Shown in pieces: positions 1 through 9,135 of a DNA stretch of 64,000 bases. This stretch comes from Bacteroidales bacterium. GTDB lineage: Bacteria; Bacteroidota; Bacteroidia; Bacteroidales; Paludibacteraceae. The position numbers and the translations under genes are program-made. The notes under the pieces were generated by a model. That model was not told the DNA's origin and did not search any database. It saw nothing but the letters and a program-made list of their open reading frames with translations. The stretch spans positions 31,662-95,661 of the forward strand of contig JAAYPI010000053.1 in assembly GCA_012519885.1 (NCBI GenBank), given 5' to 3'. Numbering within the stretch: the first letter of the stretch is position 1; each line of letters begins with the position of its first letter.

Positions 1-1
1 G

Positions 2-628
2 GTATACGAAGAAATAAGTAAGCAAGGTTATGAATCTGCCTCATTGTATTATAACTTAGGAAATGCTTATTATCGTATAAATAAAATTGCCCCAGCCATT
101 CTTAATTATGAAAGAGCTTTGCGTTTAGATCCATCCAATCTAGATATACAACATAACTTGAAACTTGCAAAAGCTAAAACAGTAGATAAAATTGTTACAC
201 AAGAAAAGAACATAGTTGAAATTTGGTACAATTCAATCGTATTTGCTACTCATACAAATGTGTGGGCTTATATGAGTATCATTTTTTTTATTGTAGCATT
301 ATGTCTTGTATTAATGTATATGTTTTTACGTGTAAGTTGGATTAGAAAAATAACGTTTTTTTCTTCCATTATATTTTTTACATTTGCGATATGCTTTTTT
401 ATTTTTTCGTATCAACAAAAGAAAATGGTAGAAAACCAAAAAGAAGCTATTATCTTTGTGCCATCTTCTTATGTAAAAAGTTCTCCTGATCAATTAGGTA
501 GTGATTTATTCTTATTACATGAAGGAACAAAAATTATCATTAAACATCAATTGGGCTCTTGGGTGCAAATAACAACAGAAGATGGAAATAAAGGATGGTT
601 GCCTGTTTCAACTATTCAAAAAATATAA
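2..628 (+). CDS. batE: BatE-like TPR/SH3 membrane protein (5' end cut off)
   Basis: The reading frame is open from base 2 to the TAA at 626-628 and its start lies left of the window. The visible part holds a TPR unit (LYYNLGNAYYR... YERALRLDPSN), two hydrophobic membrane segments (around bases 260-330 and 345-415) and a C-terminal SH3-like domain ending GWLPVSTIQKI. TPR plus two membrane spans plus SH3 is the architecture of BatE, the last protein of the Bacteroides aerotolerance (Bat) operon. The role of Bat proteins in stress tolerance is known only loosely. The PAP2 gene follows after 5 bases, so the two are probably co-transcribed. Partial gene; family call fairly secure. Confidence 0.75.
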   Translation, partial: VYEEISKQGYESASLYYNLGNAYYRINKIAPAILNYERALRLDPSNLDIQHNLKLAKAKTVDKIVTQEKNIVEIWYNSIVFATHTNVWAYMSIIFFIVALCLVLMYMFLRVSWIRKITFFSSIIFFTFAICFFIFSYQQKKMVENQKEAIIFVPSSYVKSSPDQLGSDLFLLHEGTKIIIKHQLGSWVQITTEDGNKGWLPVSTIQKI

Positions 629-633
629 ACTAC

Positions 634-1362
634 ATGAATTATTTAGAAATTGTAACAAACATTTTTTCTTCTATCGTTAGTTGGGATACAAATATGTTGT
701 TGAAACTAAATAGTTGGAACAATCTTTTTTTTGACGGTTTTATGTGGATTACAACCTCTATTTTAGTCTGGTTACCTCTTTATATTTCGGTTATATATAT
801 AATTATAAAAAATAAAAAGAAAGAATCAATTATTATATTGTTTTCTTTAATGTTAGCTATTGTATTAGCCGATCAGTTAGCATCATCTATTTTAAAACCA
901 CTTGTTGAAAGATTGAGACCTACTCATAATGAGGATTTAATGCCATATATTCACACAGTAAATGGATATAAAGGAGGTATTTATGGATTTGTATCTTCAC
1001 ACGCAGCAAATGCGTTTGCTTTTGTAGTTTTTACAGCGTTTCTATTTAGACAATTTTCGTATATAAGTTTAATGTTACTTTGGGCATTATTACTGTCTTA
1101 TTCTCGCATTTATTTAGGAGTTCATTTTCCTTTAGATGTGATTGTGGGTGCACTATTAGGAGGAGGCATTGGGTATGCAGCTTTTGTATTCTATCAATTG
1201 TTAAAAAGAATAATGCCTCAGTATGTCTATAAAAAACATAAAACAAATAGTAGACATTATTCTCCATTTTCTGTTAAAGATTTATCCCCATTTTTTTTCT
1301 GTTTTGTTATAACCCTCTTCTTTAGTATACTATTTGCATATAATTTCAGTTTTTTCGAGTAA
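634..1362 (+). CDS. PAP2-family membrane phosphatase
   Basis: This 242-residue multi-pass membrane protein carries the three PAP2 phosphatase signatures: K-x6-RP (KPLVERLRP), the central S-S-H-A motif (SSHAAN, normally PSGH) and SRIYLGVHFPLD, which holds the catalytic His and Asp. Such enzymes remove phosphate from undecaprenyl diphosphate, lipid A or phosphatidyl lipids at the membrane; the substrate cannot be told here. I chose the ATG at 634 over the in-frame ATG at 595, because the earlier one lies inside the upstream batE-like gene. It sits 5 bases after that gene and is followed by a noncoding AT-rich gap. Confidence 0.85.
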   Translation: MNYLEIVTNIFSSIVSWDTNMLLKLNSWNNLFFDGFMWITTSILVWLPLYISVIYIIIKNKKKESIIILFSLMLAIVLADQLASSILKPLVERLRPTHNEDLMPYIHTVNGYKGGIYGFVSSHAANAFAFVVFTAFLFRQFSYISLMLLWALLLSYSRIYLGVHFPLDVIVGALLGGGIGYAAFVFYQLLKRIMPQYVYKKHKTNSRHYSPFSVKDLSPFFFCFVITLFFSILFAYNFSFFE

Positions 1363-1461
1363 ATTTTGTGTCAAATATTTTTTTTATATAAAATATTGAC
1401 GTATATTTATTGCAACTTTAAAAGCATAATTATTTATTTATTAATTTAATACTGTGAAATT

Positions 1462-1713
1462 ATGGTAAAAACTATGACATTCAACGAGTTGAGAAAAATC
1501 AAAGACAGTTTACCTGATGGAACAATCAGAAAAATTGCACAACAGTTAAACATTACTGAAGAAACAGTTAGAAATTATTTTGGGGGGCATGATTTCGATA
1601 AAGGTAAAGCTGTTGTTGGTGTACACATTGAATCTGGTCCTAATGGTGGTGTAGTTACATTAGATGATACTACCATTTTAGATTTAGCTATGCAAGAAAT
1701 GGCTCGAGTTTAA
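1462..1713 (+). CDS. Small helix-turn-helix DNA-binding protein
   Basis: An 83-residue protein with a helix-turn-helix-like stretch in its N-terminal half (IRKIAQQLNITEETVRNYFGG), followed by a short Gly-rich region and a C-terminal acidic helix. Small proteins of this shape are common in Bacteroidota and are annotated only as DNA-binding. It is monocistronic: an AT-rich gap lies upstream and a strong bidirectional terminator directly downstream. Target sites and function are unknown. Confidence 0.7.
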   Translation: MVKTMTFNELRKIKDSLPDGTIRKIAQQLNITEETVRNYFGGHDFDKGKAVVGVHIESGPNGGVVTLDDTTILDLAMQEMARV

Positions 1714-1724
1714 TTTTTTAAGAC

Positions 1725-1764
1725 ATTACAAAAAAAAGAGGAATTTTCCTCTTTTTTTTGTAAT
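1725..1764. terminator. Bidirectional intrinsic terminator
   Basis: A 19-bp perfect inverted repeat (1725-1743 with 1746-1764) made of ATTAC, eight A and GAGGAA, mirrored on the other arm. Both strands give a hairpin with a T-run, so it can end transcription of the small HTH gene and of the converging DUF4270 gene, whose stop codon it touches. Confidence 0.85.
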
Positions 1765-3107
1765 CAAAATTGGCTATATGTAATTTCTATACGCATTGGA
1801 GATGTTATATTCTTGCCACTGCGTAGCCTTATCCCTCTAGGATTATACAAATGTCGTAAGCTTGTAATAGTACCACTTGTATTTGTAATGGTTTTTACTG
1901 GCACTAATACGAAGTCGTTTAGCGTATTTGCATCATCCCCCTCATTTTTCAGTATCATTCTAAAGTAATCAGCCATCGAAGTAAATGTATAACTCTTTGA
2001 TGTGGAGTTATAGGTGCCTAAGAATGCATAGATGCCAATGGATGTGGCAGGAAATAAACTTTGAGCAAAGAATTTTTCTATATCTTGTTCTCTTATCAGC
2101 AGAAGGGTAGATGGCTCACTATAAGTACTATTATCGTCTAATATGGCTGCTTCTGCAATTAAATGGATATGATTAATGGTATTATAACTAGAACTTGGCA
2201 CTCGTTCAATTATTCTATCAAAAGGGATAGAGATTTTTGGGAAAATACCCGCAGGAGAATGTACATATACAATACTATCAATATCTGTTATTGAAGTAGA
2301 TAAGGTGGTAGGATGATTTATGTGTGTAACACTTGTAATCTCCTTATTGGCTGGAAAAATAAGTTTTTCTTTAATAATAGTGTCAACATCAGCAGAAGTG
2401 GTAGTTGCATAACTATATTTTAGTTCAATATTAGCCGAATCGATGAGTAATACAGTACCATCTCCATAAGTTGTAGTTGCATATATTCCCTTGAAAAAAT
2501 TTAAAAAAGCTTGTTGGCTTGTATATATGTCACTTCTTGTAAAAAACTCCTCTTTTAAAGAATTTGGTAGTAAAATAGTTACACTTCCTACATAATCACT
2601 TGCATTACGAATGGAGTCTGGAATTGTTTTATCTACAGCGGTATATACTTTTTTCCCAAGAATAGTTTGTTTATTGGTAAACTCAGCTACATTAATATTA
2701 GAATAATAATTTTTTTCATAATTAAACAATTCATCCAATGCGTATACAGTTACTTCGTGAGTAGAAAGGGAATCGCCCCAAAAACTTTTATAATATAGTA
2801 CCAAGCTTAAAGAGTCGGCTGTTGCATTAGATGGGAATGTAGCTCCTTGCACATATTTAAATTGTGTTAAAAAAGAAGCGTTAAAACTGCCATATATGTT
2901 ATCAGTGTATTTTCCTAACGTAAAATTACTGCTTCTGGCATATATTGAGTCAACAAATAAGTTACTAGTTGCTACATGAAAAGAATCTATTACAACTGTT
3001 ATTTTGTCTTTCGAAGGTTGGATTAAAAAACCCAAATCTTCTGATTCGTCTTTGCATGAAGCAAATAAAAAAGAGATAGCTATTAGTAGCCAGAATGTAT
3101 TTTTCAT
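1764..3107 (-). CDS. DUF4270 family lipoprotein
   Basis: A 447-residue predicted outer-envelope lipoprotein. The start at 3107 gives a clean lipoprotein signal peptide, MKNTFWLLIAISFLFASC, with the lipidated Cys at residue 18; an upstream in-frame ATG at 3152 would overlap the preceding gene and add a non-signal extension. The rest is rich in Ser, Thr and aromatic residues, consistent with beta structure, and matches the Bacteroidota family DUF4270 by overall pattern and by its position next to the glycogen-synthase-like gene, 13 bases upstream. The two form an operon. Function is not known. Confidence 0.75.
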   Translation of the reverse strand: MKNTFWLLIAISFLFASCKDESEDLGFLIQPSKDKITVVIDSFHVATSNLFVDSIYARSSNFTLGKYTDNIYGSFNASFLTQFKYVQGATFPSNATADSLSLVLYYKSFWGDSLSTHEVTVYALDELFNYEKNYYSNINVAEFTNKQTILGKKVYTAVDKTIPDSIRNASDYVGSVTILLPNSLKEEFFTRSDIYTSQQAFLNFFKGIYATTTYGDGTVLLIDSANIELKYSYATTTSADVDTIIKEKLIFPANKEITSVTHINHPTTLSTSITDIDSIVYVHSPAGIFPKISIPFDRIIERVPSSSYNTINHIHLIAEAAILDDNSTYSEPSTLLLIREQDIEKFFAQSLFPATSIGIYAFLGTYNSTSKSYTFTSMADYFRMILKNEGDDANTLNDFVLVPVKTITNTSGTITSLRHLYNPRGIRLRSGKNITSPMRIEITYSQF

Positions 3108-3120
3108 TTTTTGAGAAAAT

Positions 3121-3936
3121 TTATTGTCCCACAATTTGGTCGTAAAATTCATTGTACGAATTTACGTAATTTTCTGGAGATTGATATGGAAGTGTCATTT
3201 TTTGTAATTTTTTAGCATATTCAAGCAATTCTGTATTCACATTTTCACTTGCAGCAATTACACCATCAGAAAAATCTATTGCAAGACGAGTTACAGCGTC
3301 AAAACTTCCATCATTCTGTACGGATTTTAAATCTGTTTTTTCTATTCCCTCTAATATAGATTTTTGTGCAAATTGTGGACTAAAATGTTTGGAAAAACCA
3401 TTGTCGTAAATAGAATAAATGACTTTAGCTTTAGAAAAGAATGGATCGTCATGCAATGCTTTCTTAATGTAAATAGGCATTAATGCGGTCATCCATCCAT
3501 GGCAATGAACGATGTCTGGAGTCCAACGCAATTTCTTTACTGTTTCAATTACACCTCTTGCAAAGAAAATAGCCCGATCCTCATTATCGTCGAAATCTTC
3601 ACCGTTTTCGTCTTGAGTCGTACTTTTTCTGTTAAAATAGTCATCATTGTCAATAAAATAAACTTGCATACGTGCTGCCTGTATAGAGGCAACTTTGATA
3701 ATGAGTTGATGATCAGTGTCATCAATAATAAGGTTCATTCCTGATAGTCGAATTACCTCATGTAGTTGGTTGCGTCTTTCATTAATACAACCAAATTTGG
3801 GCATAAATGTGCGAATTTCTTTGCCTTTTTCCTGAATTGCTTGGGGCAACTTACGACAAATATCTGCAATCTCTGATTCTGGTAAATACGGGCAAATTTC
3901 CTGCGTAACGTATAAAACTTTAATAACGTTGTCCAT
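3121..3936 (-). CDS. Short glycogen/starch-synthase-like protein (GT5 N-terminal domain only)
   Basis: This 271-residue protein resembles the N-terminal Rossmann half of GT5 glycogen synthases (KVLYVTQEICPYLPESEIADI; DIVHCHGWMTALMPIY). Full enzymes have about 470 or more residues and a second Rossmann domain; that half is absent. The ADP-glucose-binding KxGGL segment is replaced by PESEI. I therefore doubt a normal synthase activity; it may be regulatory or act on another substrate. The start at 3936 (MDNVIKVLYV) is preferred because an in-frame ATG at 4020 would lie upstream of the likely promoter. It is the first gene of an operon with the DUF4270 lipoprotein. Confidence 0.7.
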   Translation of the reverse strand: MDNVIKVLYVTQEICPYLPESEIADICRKLPQAIQEKGKEIRTFMPKFGCINERRNQLHEVIRLSGMNLIIDDTDHQLIIKVASIQAARMQVYFIDNDDYFNRKSTTQDENGEDFDDNEDRAIFFARGVIETVKKLRWTPDIVHCHGWMTALMPIYIKKALHDDPFFSKAKVIYSIYDNGFSKHFSPQFAQKSILEGIEKTDLKSVQNDGSFDAVTRLAIDFSDGVIAASENVNTELLEYAKKLQKMTLPYQSPENYVNSYNEFYDQIVGQ

Positions 3937-3977
3937 TAAAAATGAATTAGTAATACTCCTCGAAAAAAAACAATATG

Positions 3978-4008
3978 CAAAGATATAAAAAAAATCGTTA
4001 ATAAGCAA
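3978..4008 (-). promoter_or_regulatory. Bacteroidota-type promoter for the glgA-like gene
   Basis: On the minus strand, TATCTTTG (3978-3985) is preceded by TTG (4006-4008) with a 20-base spacer. This fits the Bacteroidota consensus TTTG-N19-TAnnTTTG and lies about 40 bases upstream of the chosen start codon. Confidence 0.6.
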
Positions 4009-4198
4009 GAAGTTTCCCATAAACCCATTCTATTTTGTAAGTATTATTTTTAGATTGGAAACAATCATATTATCATAGCAAACAGAATGTGATTGTGGTA
4101 TAAAAAAGTTACTTTTTATATATTGATGATAACTTATGTGGGTTTTTCTTTTTCATCCCAAATATTATTTGTTCTTTTGCATCTCAATTTTGATGTAA

Positions 4199-5038
4199 AT
4201 GATGCAAATTATAACTACCAAATCTGAATTGTGTAAATCATTAACCAATTCTACAGGCATTCGTATTGGTTTTGTTCCTACAATGGGAGCACTACATCAG
4301 GGACATTTGTCGTTGGTAATGCGAAGTAAAAGAGAAAATGAGGTAACTGTAGTAAGTATTTTTGTTAATCCTACTCAGTTTAATGATAGCAGAGACTTAG
4401 AAAAGTATCCGCGTACGTTAGATGCTGATATTAATCTATTATCTCAAGTAGGGTGTGATATAGTGTTTGCCCCTACAGTTGATGAAATGTATCCAGAAAA
4501 AGATACTCGCATCTTTAATTTTGGTACATTAGAAACGGTTATGGAGGGTAGGCACAGGCCTGGACATTTTAATGGAGTGGCACAGATTGTAAGTAAATTA
4601 TTTGATGCAGTACAACCTCATATTGCTTATTTTGGTGAAAAGGATTTTCAGCAATTAGCAATTATACGTGAGATGGTAAAACAGTTAAATTATACTATTA
4701 CGATTGCTGGGTGCCCTATTGTTAGAGAATCAAGTGGTTTGGCTTTGAGTAGTCGAAATATGCTACTTTCTGCTGAAGAACACAAAAAAGCACCTATAAT
4801 ATACCAAATATTATCAGAAAGTTGTATCTTTGTAGCCCAAAAGCAACCTCACGAGGTTCGCAATTGGGTACTAAATAAGTTTCAGAATACAGGATTAGAT
4901 GTTGAGTATTTTGAAATAGTAGATGGTTACTCCTTACAACCTGTTTCATCGTGGAATGAATCCGATTATATCGTTGGTTGTATTGCAGTATTTTGTGGAA
5001 AAATAAGACTAATAGATAATATACCATTTAAACGTTAA
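4199..5038 (+). CDS. panC: Pantothenate synthetase
   Basis: PanC joins pantoate and beta-alanine using ATP to give pantothenate, the precursor of coenzyme A, in the cytoplasm. The 279 residues are typical for the family and show [13 protein letters not shown] (HxGH nucleotide-binding motif), [28 protein letters not shown] and SSRNMLLS. Two adjacent ATGs (4199 and 4202) could serve as start. The panD gene follows 6 bases later, so the beta-alanine supply and its use are encoded in one operon. Confidence 0.96.
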   Translation: MMQIITTKSELCKSLTNSTGIRIGFVPTMGALHQGHLSLVMRSKRENEVTVVSIFVNPTQFNDSRDLEKYPRTLDADINLLSQVGCDIVFAPTVDEMYPEKDTRIFNFGTLETVMEGRHRPGHFNGVAQIVSKLFDAVQPHIAYFGEKDFQQLAIIREMVKQLNYTITIAGCPIVRESSGLALSSRNMLLSAEEHKKAPIIYQILSESCIFVAQKQPHEVRNWVLNKFQNTGLDVEYFEIVDGYSLQPVSSWNESDYIVGCIAVFCGKIRLIDNIPFKR

Positions 5039-5044
5039 AAAAGT

Positions 5045-5395
5045 ATGTTTATACAGGTTTTAAAATCTAAAATACATCGGGTAACAATTACCGAGGCAAA
5101 TCTTGAATACATTGGTAGTATAACTATTGATGAAGATTTGATGGAAGCTGCTAATATTATTGAGTCAGAAAAAGTTCATATTGTGGATAATAACAATGGA
5201 GAACGCTTTGAAACATATGTAATAAAGGGCGAAAGAGGTAGTGGTACAATTTGTGTAAATGGAGCTGCTGCTCGTCGAGTACAGCCTGGCGATACAATCA
5301 TTATCATGGCATATGCCTTTATGGATTTTGAAGAAGCTAAGCAGTTTAAACCTACTTGTATTTATCCAGACACTCGTACAAATAAATTAATTTGA
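5045..5395 (+). CDS. panD: Aspartate 1-decarboxylase, pyruvoyl-dependent
   Basis: PanD makes beta-alanine from aspartate. The 116-residue proenzyme cleaves itself between Gly24 and Ser25 (YIGSITID) to create the pyruvoyl cofactor. Lys9, His11, Arg54, Thr57 and Tyr58, expected for catalysis and self-processing, are all present. It forms a two-gene operon with panC and ends just before a terminator hairpin. Confidence 0.96.
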   Translation: MFIQVLKSKIHRVTITEANLEYIGSITIDEDLMEAANIIESEKVHIVDNNNGERFETYVIKGERGSGTICVNGAAARRVQPGDTIIIMAYAFMDFEEAKQFKPTCIYPDTRTNKLI

Positions 5396-5396
5396 A

Positions 5397-5430
5397 AAAA
5401 AAGCCACTTTTTAAATAGAGTGGCTTTTTT
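5397..5430 (+). terminator. Intrinsic terminator after panD
   Basis: A 12-bp perfect stem, AAAAAAGCCACT (5397-5408) with AGTGGCTTTTTT (5419-5430), and a 10-base loop, two bases after the panD stop. It separates panCD from radA. Confidence 0.85.
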
Positions 5431-5470
5431 ATTTGTATTTTTTCTTGTATCTTGCAACAAATTTGTATGT

Positions 5471-6838
5471 ATGCCTAAACTAAAAACTATATATGTTTGT
5501 AAAAACTGTGGAAACGACTCACCAAAGTGGTTTGGTAAGTGTTCTGCATGTGGAGAATGGAATACTTGTGTGGAAGAAATAGAACACAAAGAGAGTAAAT
5601 CAGCCCCTCGCATAACAGGATACGACTTTCAGGCTCAAAAGCCTATTTTATTACACGAAATAGAAATTTCACAAGAAAAACGCATAGATATGTGTAATGA
5701 GGAAGTCAACAGGGTATTAGGAGGAGGATTAGTGCCAGGTTCAATGGTATTAATAGGAGGTGAACCTGGGATAGGAAAATCAACTTTGGTATTGCAAGTT
5801 GCTCTCCATTTGTCAAATCTACGTATATTATATGTATCTGGGGAGGAAAGTGCAAAACAGTTAAAATTGAGAGCAGAACGTATTGCATCACATCAAACAG
5901 ACTGCTATATAGTAAGTGAAACATCTCTTGAAACTATTTATAAGCATATTCAAACAATCAAACCAGAACTCTTGATTATTGATTCTATTCAAACCATTTT
6001 TACTGATGTTGTTGATTCTTCTCCAGGTAGTATTACACAAGTAAGAGAATGTGCTGCATCGTTACTCAAATTTGCAAAAGAATCGAATACTCCCATTTTT
6101 ATAATAGGACATATTACAAAGGATGGGGTAATTGCTGGTCCTAAAATATTAGAACATATTGTAGATACAGTATTACAATTTGAAGGAGATCAGCATTATA
6201 TGTATAGGATATTGCGGTCAATTAAAAATCGTTTTGGGAGTACCTCTGAATTGGGAATATTTGAAATGAGACAGAATGGTTTGCGTGAAGTAACAAATCC
6301 TTCTGAACTTTTACTGTCCCATCATCAAGAAGAATTGAGTGGTATTGCTATTGCATCTGCCATTGAAGGTGTTCGTCCATTTCTAATAGAGGTGCAAGCA
6401 CTAACTAGTACCGCTGCGTATGGCAATCCACAACGTTCAGCTACTGGATTTGATGGTAGACGTATGAATATGTTGTTGGCTGTATTGGAAAAGAGAGCCG
6501 GGTTTAAAATTGCACAAAAAGATGTCTTTCTCAATATTGCTGGTGGATTAAAAGTAAAAGATCCTGCCATTGATTTGTCTGTAATTAGTGCTATTTTATC
6601 TTCAAGTATGGATATCGCTATTCAAACAAATTGTTGTTTGGCAGGAGAGGTAGGCTTATCGGGTGAAATTAGACCTGTGAATAGAATTGAGCAACGCATT
6701 GCTGAGGCTCAAAAATTAGGATTCACCAAAATTATACTTCCCAATCATAATATGAAAGGCTTGACATCAACCTTTCCAGAAATAGAACTTGTGCCTGTGA
6801 AAAAAGTAGAAGATGCCTTTCGTATTTTATTTACCTAA
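5471..6838 (+). CDS. radA: DNA repair protein RadA/Sms
   Basis: RadA is a RecA-like ATPase that promotes branch migration in recombinational repair. The 455-residue product has a C4 zinc finger (Cys10, Cys13, Cys24, Cys27), a Walker A (GGEPGIGKSTL), the RadA-specific KNRFG motif and a C-terminal Lon-protease-like domain (SATGFDGRRMNMLLAVLEKR... GEVGLSGEIRPV). I use the ATG at 5471 (MPKLKTIYVCKNCG), which places the zinc finger at the N-terminus as in the family; an in-frame ATG at 5420 would start inside the panD terminator. Confidence 0.95.
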   Translation: MPKLKTIYVCKNCGNDSPKWFGKCSACGEWNTCVEEIEHKESKSAPRITGYDFQAQKPILLHEIEISQEKRIDMCNEEVNRVLGGGLVPGSMVLIGGEPGIGKSTLVLQVALHLSNLRILYVSGEESAKQLKLRAERIASHQTDCYIVSETSLETIYKHIQTIKPELLIIDSIQTIFTDVVDSSPGSITQVRECAASLLKFAKESNTPIFIIGHITKDGVIAGPKILEHIVDTVLQFEGDQHYMYRILRSIKNRFGSTSELGIFEMRQNGLREVTNPSELLLSHHQEELSGIAIASAIEGVRPFLIEVQALTSTAAYGNPQRSATGFDGRRMNMLLAVLEKRAGFKIAQKDVFLNIAGGLKVKDPAIDLSVISAILSSSMDIAIQTNCCLAGEVGLSGEIRPVNRIEQRIAEAQKLGFTKIILPNHNMKGLTSTFPEIELVPVKKVEDAFRILFT

Positions 6839-6918
6839 GGATGGTTAATTTTGTTTTTTTAAGGAAAGCATATGTGTATTTTTTTTGAGAATTAGGCAAG
6901 TATGTAGATTATTTTTTT

Positions 6919-6926
6919 TAATTTTG
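6919..6926 (+). promoter_or_regulatory. Probable -7 element upstream of the aldolase gene
   Basis: TAATTTTG fits the Bacteroidota -7 consensus TAnnTTTG and lies 57 bases before the chosen aldolase start at 6983. I see no good -33 TTTG at the right distance. Its position also argues against the in-frame ATG at 6929 as the start. Confidence 0.4.
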
Positions 6927-6982
6927 CCATGCAAAAAGAATATAATTCAATTAAACGATTCATAAACTTAACACAAAAAAAA

Positions 6983-7978
6983 ATGGTTTCTTACAAAGAA
7001 CTTGGTTTAGTGAACACCAAACAAATGTTCCAAAAAGCAGTGGAGGGGGGCTATGCTGTTCCTGCATTCAATTTTAATAATTTAGAGCAAATTCAAGCTA
7101 TTGTATCGGCTTGTGCTGAAACTAAATCGCCTGTTATTTTACAAGTATCCAGTGGTGCTCGTAAATATGCAAATCAAACTTTATTACGTTATTTAGCTCA
7201 AGGAGCTGTAGAATATGCTAAAGAACTTGGTTGGGAAAATCCTCAAATTGCACTTCATCTTGATCATGGTGATACATTTGAATTATGCAAAAGTTGTATT
7301 GATATGGGATTTTCTTCAGTAATGATTGATGGTTCTCATCATTCATTTGAAAAAAATATTGAGTTGACAAAACAAGTTGTAGAATATGCTCATGCTCATG
7401 GTGTAACTGTAGAAGGTGAATTAGGAGTACTAGCAGGAGTGGAAGATGAGGTGTCATCAGAAGTGAGTCATTATACTCGCCCAGAAGAAGTTATTGAATT
7501 TGTAACACGTACTGGTGTTGATTCGTTGGCGATTTCTATTGGAACTTCTCATGGAGCGAATAAATTTACACCTGCACAGTGTACAAAAGATGCTAATGGT
7601 GTGTTAGTGCCACCTCCATTGCGTTTTGATATTTTAGAAGAAATTGAAAAGCAAATACCTGGTTTTCCTATTGTATTGCATGGTGCATCTTCTGTGCCAC
7701 AAGAGTATGTGAAAACTATTAACGAAAATGGTGGTAAATTAAAAGATACAATCGGTATTCCTGAAGATCAATTGCGTAAAGCTGCAACATCAGCCGTATG
7801 CAAAATTAATATTGACTCTGATGGTCGTTTAGCGATGACAGCATCTGTTCGTCAGTTTTTTAATGATAATCCTGAAAAATTTGACCCTCGTCAATATTTA
7901 GGACCAGCTCGTGAAGAATTAAAAAGACTATATAAACACAAAGTGGAAAAAGTATTAGGAAGTGCTGGAAAAGCATAA
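6983..7978 (+). CDS. fba: Class II fructose-1,6-bisphosphate aldolase
   Basis: A zinc-dependent aldolase that splits fructose 1,6-bisphosphate into dihydroxyacetone phosphate and glyceraldehyde 3-phosphate in glycolysis and gluconeogenesis. The 331-residue protein begins MVSYKELGLVNTKQM, has the metal-site motif ALHLDHGD, the DGSHH segment, EGELG, and GTSHGANKF. The start at 6983 is chosen because the in-frame ATG at 6929 gives an atypical extension and sits directly after a -7 element. It is followed by a hairpin-rich gap and appears monocistronic. Confidence 0.93.
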   Translation: MVSYKELGLVNTKQMFQKAVEGGYAVPAFNFNNLEQIQAIVSACAETKSPVILQVSSGARKYANQTLLRYLAQGAVEYAKELGWENPQIALHLDHGDTFELCKSCIDMGFSSVMIDGSHHSFEKNIELTKQVVEYAHAHGVTVEGELGVLAGVEDEVSSEVSHYTRPEEVIEFVTRTGVDSLAISIGTSHGANKFTPAQCTKDANGVLVPPPLRFDILEEIEKQIPGFPIVLHGASSVPQEYVKTINENGGKLKDTIGIPEDQLRKAATSAVCKINIDSDGRLAMTASVRQFFNDNPEKFDPRQYLGPAREELKRLYKHKVEKVLGSAGKA

Positions 7979-7992
7979 TCACTCCTACTATG

Positions 7993-8036
7993 GTGATAGT
8001 AAATACATGTATGTTGATTTGCGTATTACCATCACA
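7993..8036 (+). repeat. Imperfect stem-loop downstream of the aldolase gene
   Basis: GTGATAGTAAATAC (about 7996-8009) can pair with GTATTACCATCAC (about 8024-8036), with one mismatch and one bulge. It lies between the aldolase stop and the long terminator palindrome. It may protect the transcript 3' end; this is inference. Confidence 0.4.
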
Positions 8037-8041
8037 CTAGT

Positions 8042-8102
8042 AACATAGCCATAAAAAATCCCCCTAAGTTCATTTCTTAGGGGGATTTTTTATGGCTATG
8101 TT
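8042..8102. terminator. Long bidirectional terminator, 27-bp perfect stem
   Basis: Bases 8042-8068 are the exact reverse complement of 8076-8102, with a 7-base loop (TTCATTT). The arms contain AAAAAATCCCCCTAAG and its mirror, so each strand has a GC-rich stem followed by a T-run. It lies between the converging fba and korB genes and should terminate both. Confidence 0.9.
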
Positions 8103-8108
8103 TTTATA

Positions 8109-9131
8109 CTATTTTACTTCCCAAATTTCGCCTTTCATCAAGTAGTCTTTCAACGAACGAGTTGGGTTTTTCGCTTGTACATCTTTAATTTGCACAGTTA
8201 TTTCTTCGTCATAGGTTGGTGCTTTTATACTTCTAATTACTCCTAAAGCAATCGGAAATTCAGGAAATGGCATAGTCGCTAGTTTTAGATGTAGGGTAAA
8301 ATCTATGGTTGTTTCATCATGTATTAGAATATCTTTTTCTGTAACACCATTTTCACCTAAATTAACTACTTTTAGGTTCATACCATCTAGGATTAATCCT
8401 TTTTCGTTATTTTCGCCAAAAATCATAGGTTTGCCATGTTGTAATACAATGGCATTTTTTGCACGTCCTTCTTTTTTACTTACAGCACTGTGCGTTCCAT
8501 CATTGAAAATGATGCAATTTTCTAATACTTCTACTACTGAGGCTCCTTTGTGTTTGGCTGCTGCCGTTAATACTTCTACTGCCACAGGAGAATCTACGTC
8601 TACTGTACGTGCAAAAAAAGTGCCTCTAGCACCAAATGCTAATTCAGCAGGACGAAAAGGATCTTCTACTGTTCCATAGGGAGCTGATTTACAGACGTAA
8701 CCGCGATCAGAAGTAGGGGAATACTGACCTTTTGTTAAGCCATATACTCGATTATTAACTAATACAATATTTAAATCCATATTTCTACGTATGGAATGAA
8801 TAAAATGGTTTCCTCCAATGGCAAGACAATCGCCATCACCAGTAATTTGCCATACACTTAATTTTGGATTGGCAACTTTTAAGCCCGATGCAATAGCAGC
8901 ACCACGACCGTGAATGGTATGAAAACCATAGGTATTCATATAATAAGGTAATCGAGAAGAACATCCTATACCAGAAATAACTGCGATTTGATGCGGGGGT
9001 ATCCCAATGTTAGCCATCGCTTTGTGTAGAGAATTTAATAAAAAATGGTCGCCACAACCTGGACACCAGCGTACTGCTTGTGCACTTTTATAATCGGATG
9101 CTTGAAATGGTTTATATGTTAATTCTGACAT
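8109..9131 (-). CDS. korB: 2-oxoacid (2-oxoglutarate) ferredoxin oxidoreductase, beta subunit
   Basis: This 340-residue subunit binds thiamine diphosphate and works with KorA in oxidative decarboxylation of a 2-oxoacid (probably 2-oxoglutarate) to the acyl-CoA with ferredoxin as electron carrier, or in the reverse reaction. It has RWCPGCGDH at the N-terminus, SGIGCSSRLPYY, and the ThDP-binding GDGDCLAIGGNHF followed by NNRVYGLTKGQYSPTS. It begins 4 bases after korA, and the pair forms one complex. Oxygen-sensitive enzymes of this type fit an anaerobic lifestyle. The exact 2-oxoacid cannot be proved from sequence alone. Confidence 0.92.
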   Translation of the reverse strand: MSELTYKPFQASDYKSAQAVRWCPGCGDHFLLNSLHKAMANIGIPPHQIAVISGIGCSSRLPYYMNTYGFHTIHGRGAAIASGLKVANPKLSVWQITGDGDCLAIGGNHFIHSIRRNMDLNIVLVNNRVYGLTKGQYSPTSDRGYVCKSAPYGTVEDPFRPAELAFGARGTFFARTVDVDSPVAVEVLTAAAKHKGASVVEVLENCIIFNDGTHSAVSKKEGRAKNAIVLQHGKPMIFGENNEKGLILDGMNLKVVNLGENGVTEKDILIHDETTIDFTLHLKLATMPFPEFPIALGVIRSIKAPTYDEEITVQIKDVQAKNPTRSLKDYLMKGEIWEVK

Positions 9132-9135
9132 ATTT

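Noticed and set aside
1363..1461. Promoter for the small HTH gene
   Set aside because: Several T-rich stretches but none with a properly spaced TTTG and TAnnTTTG, so no site is claimed.
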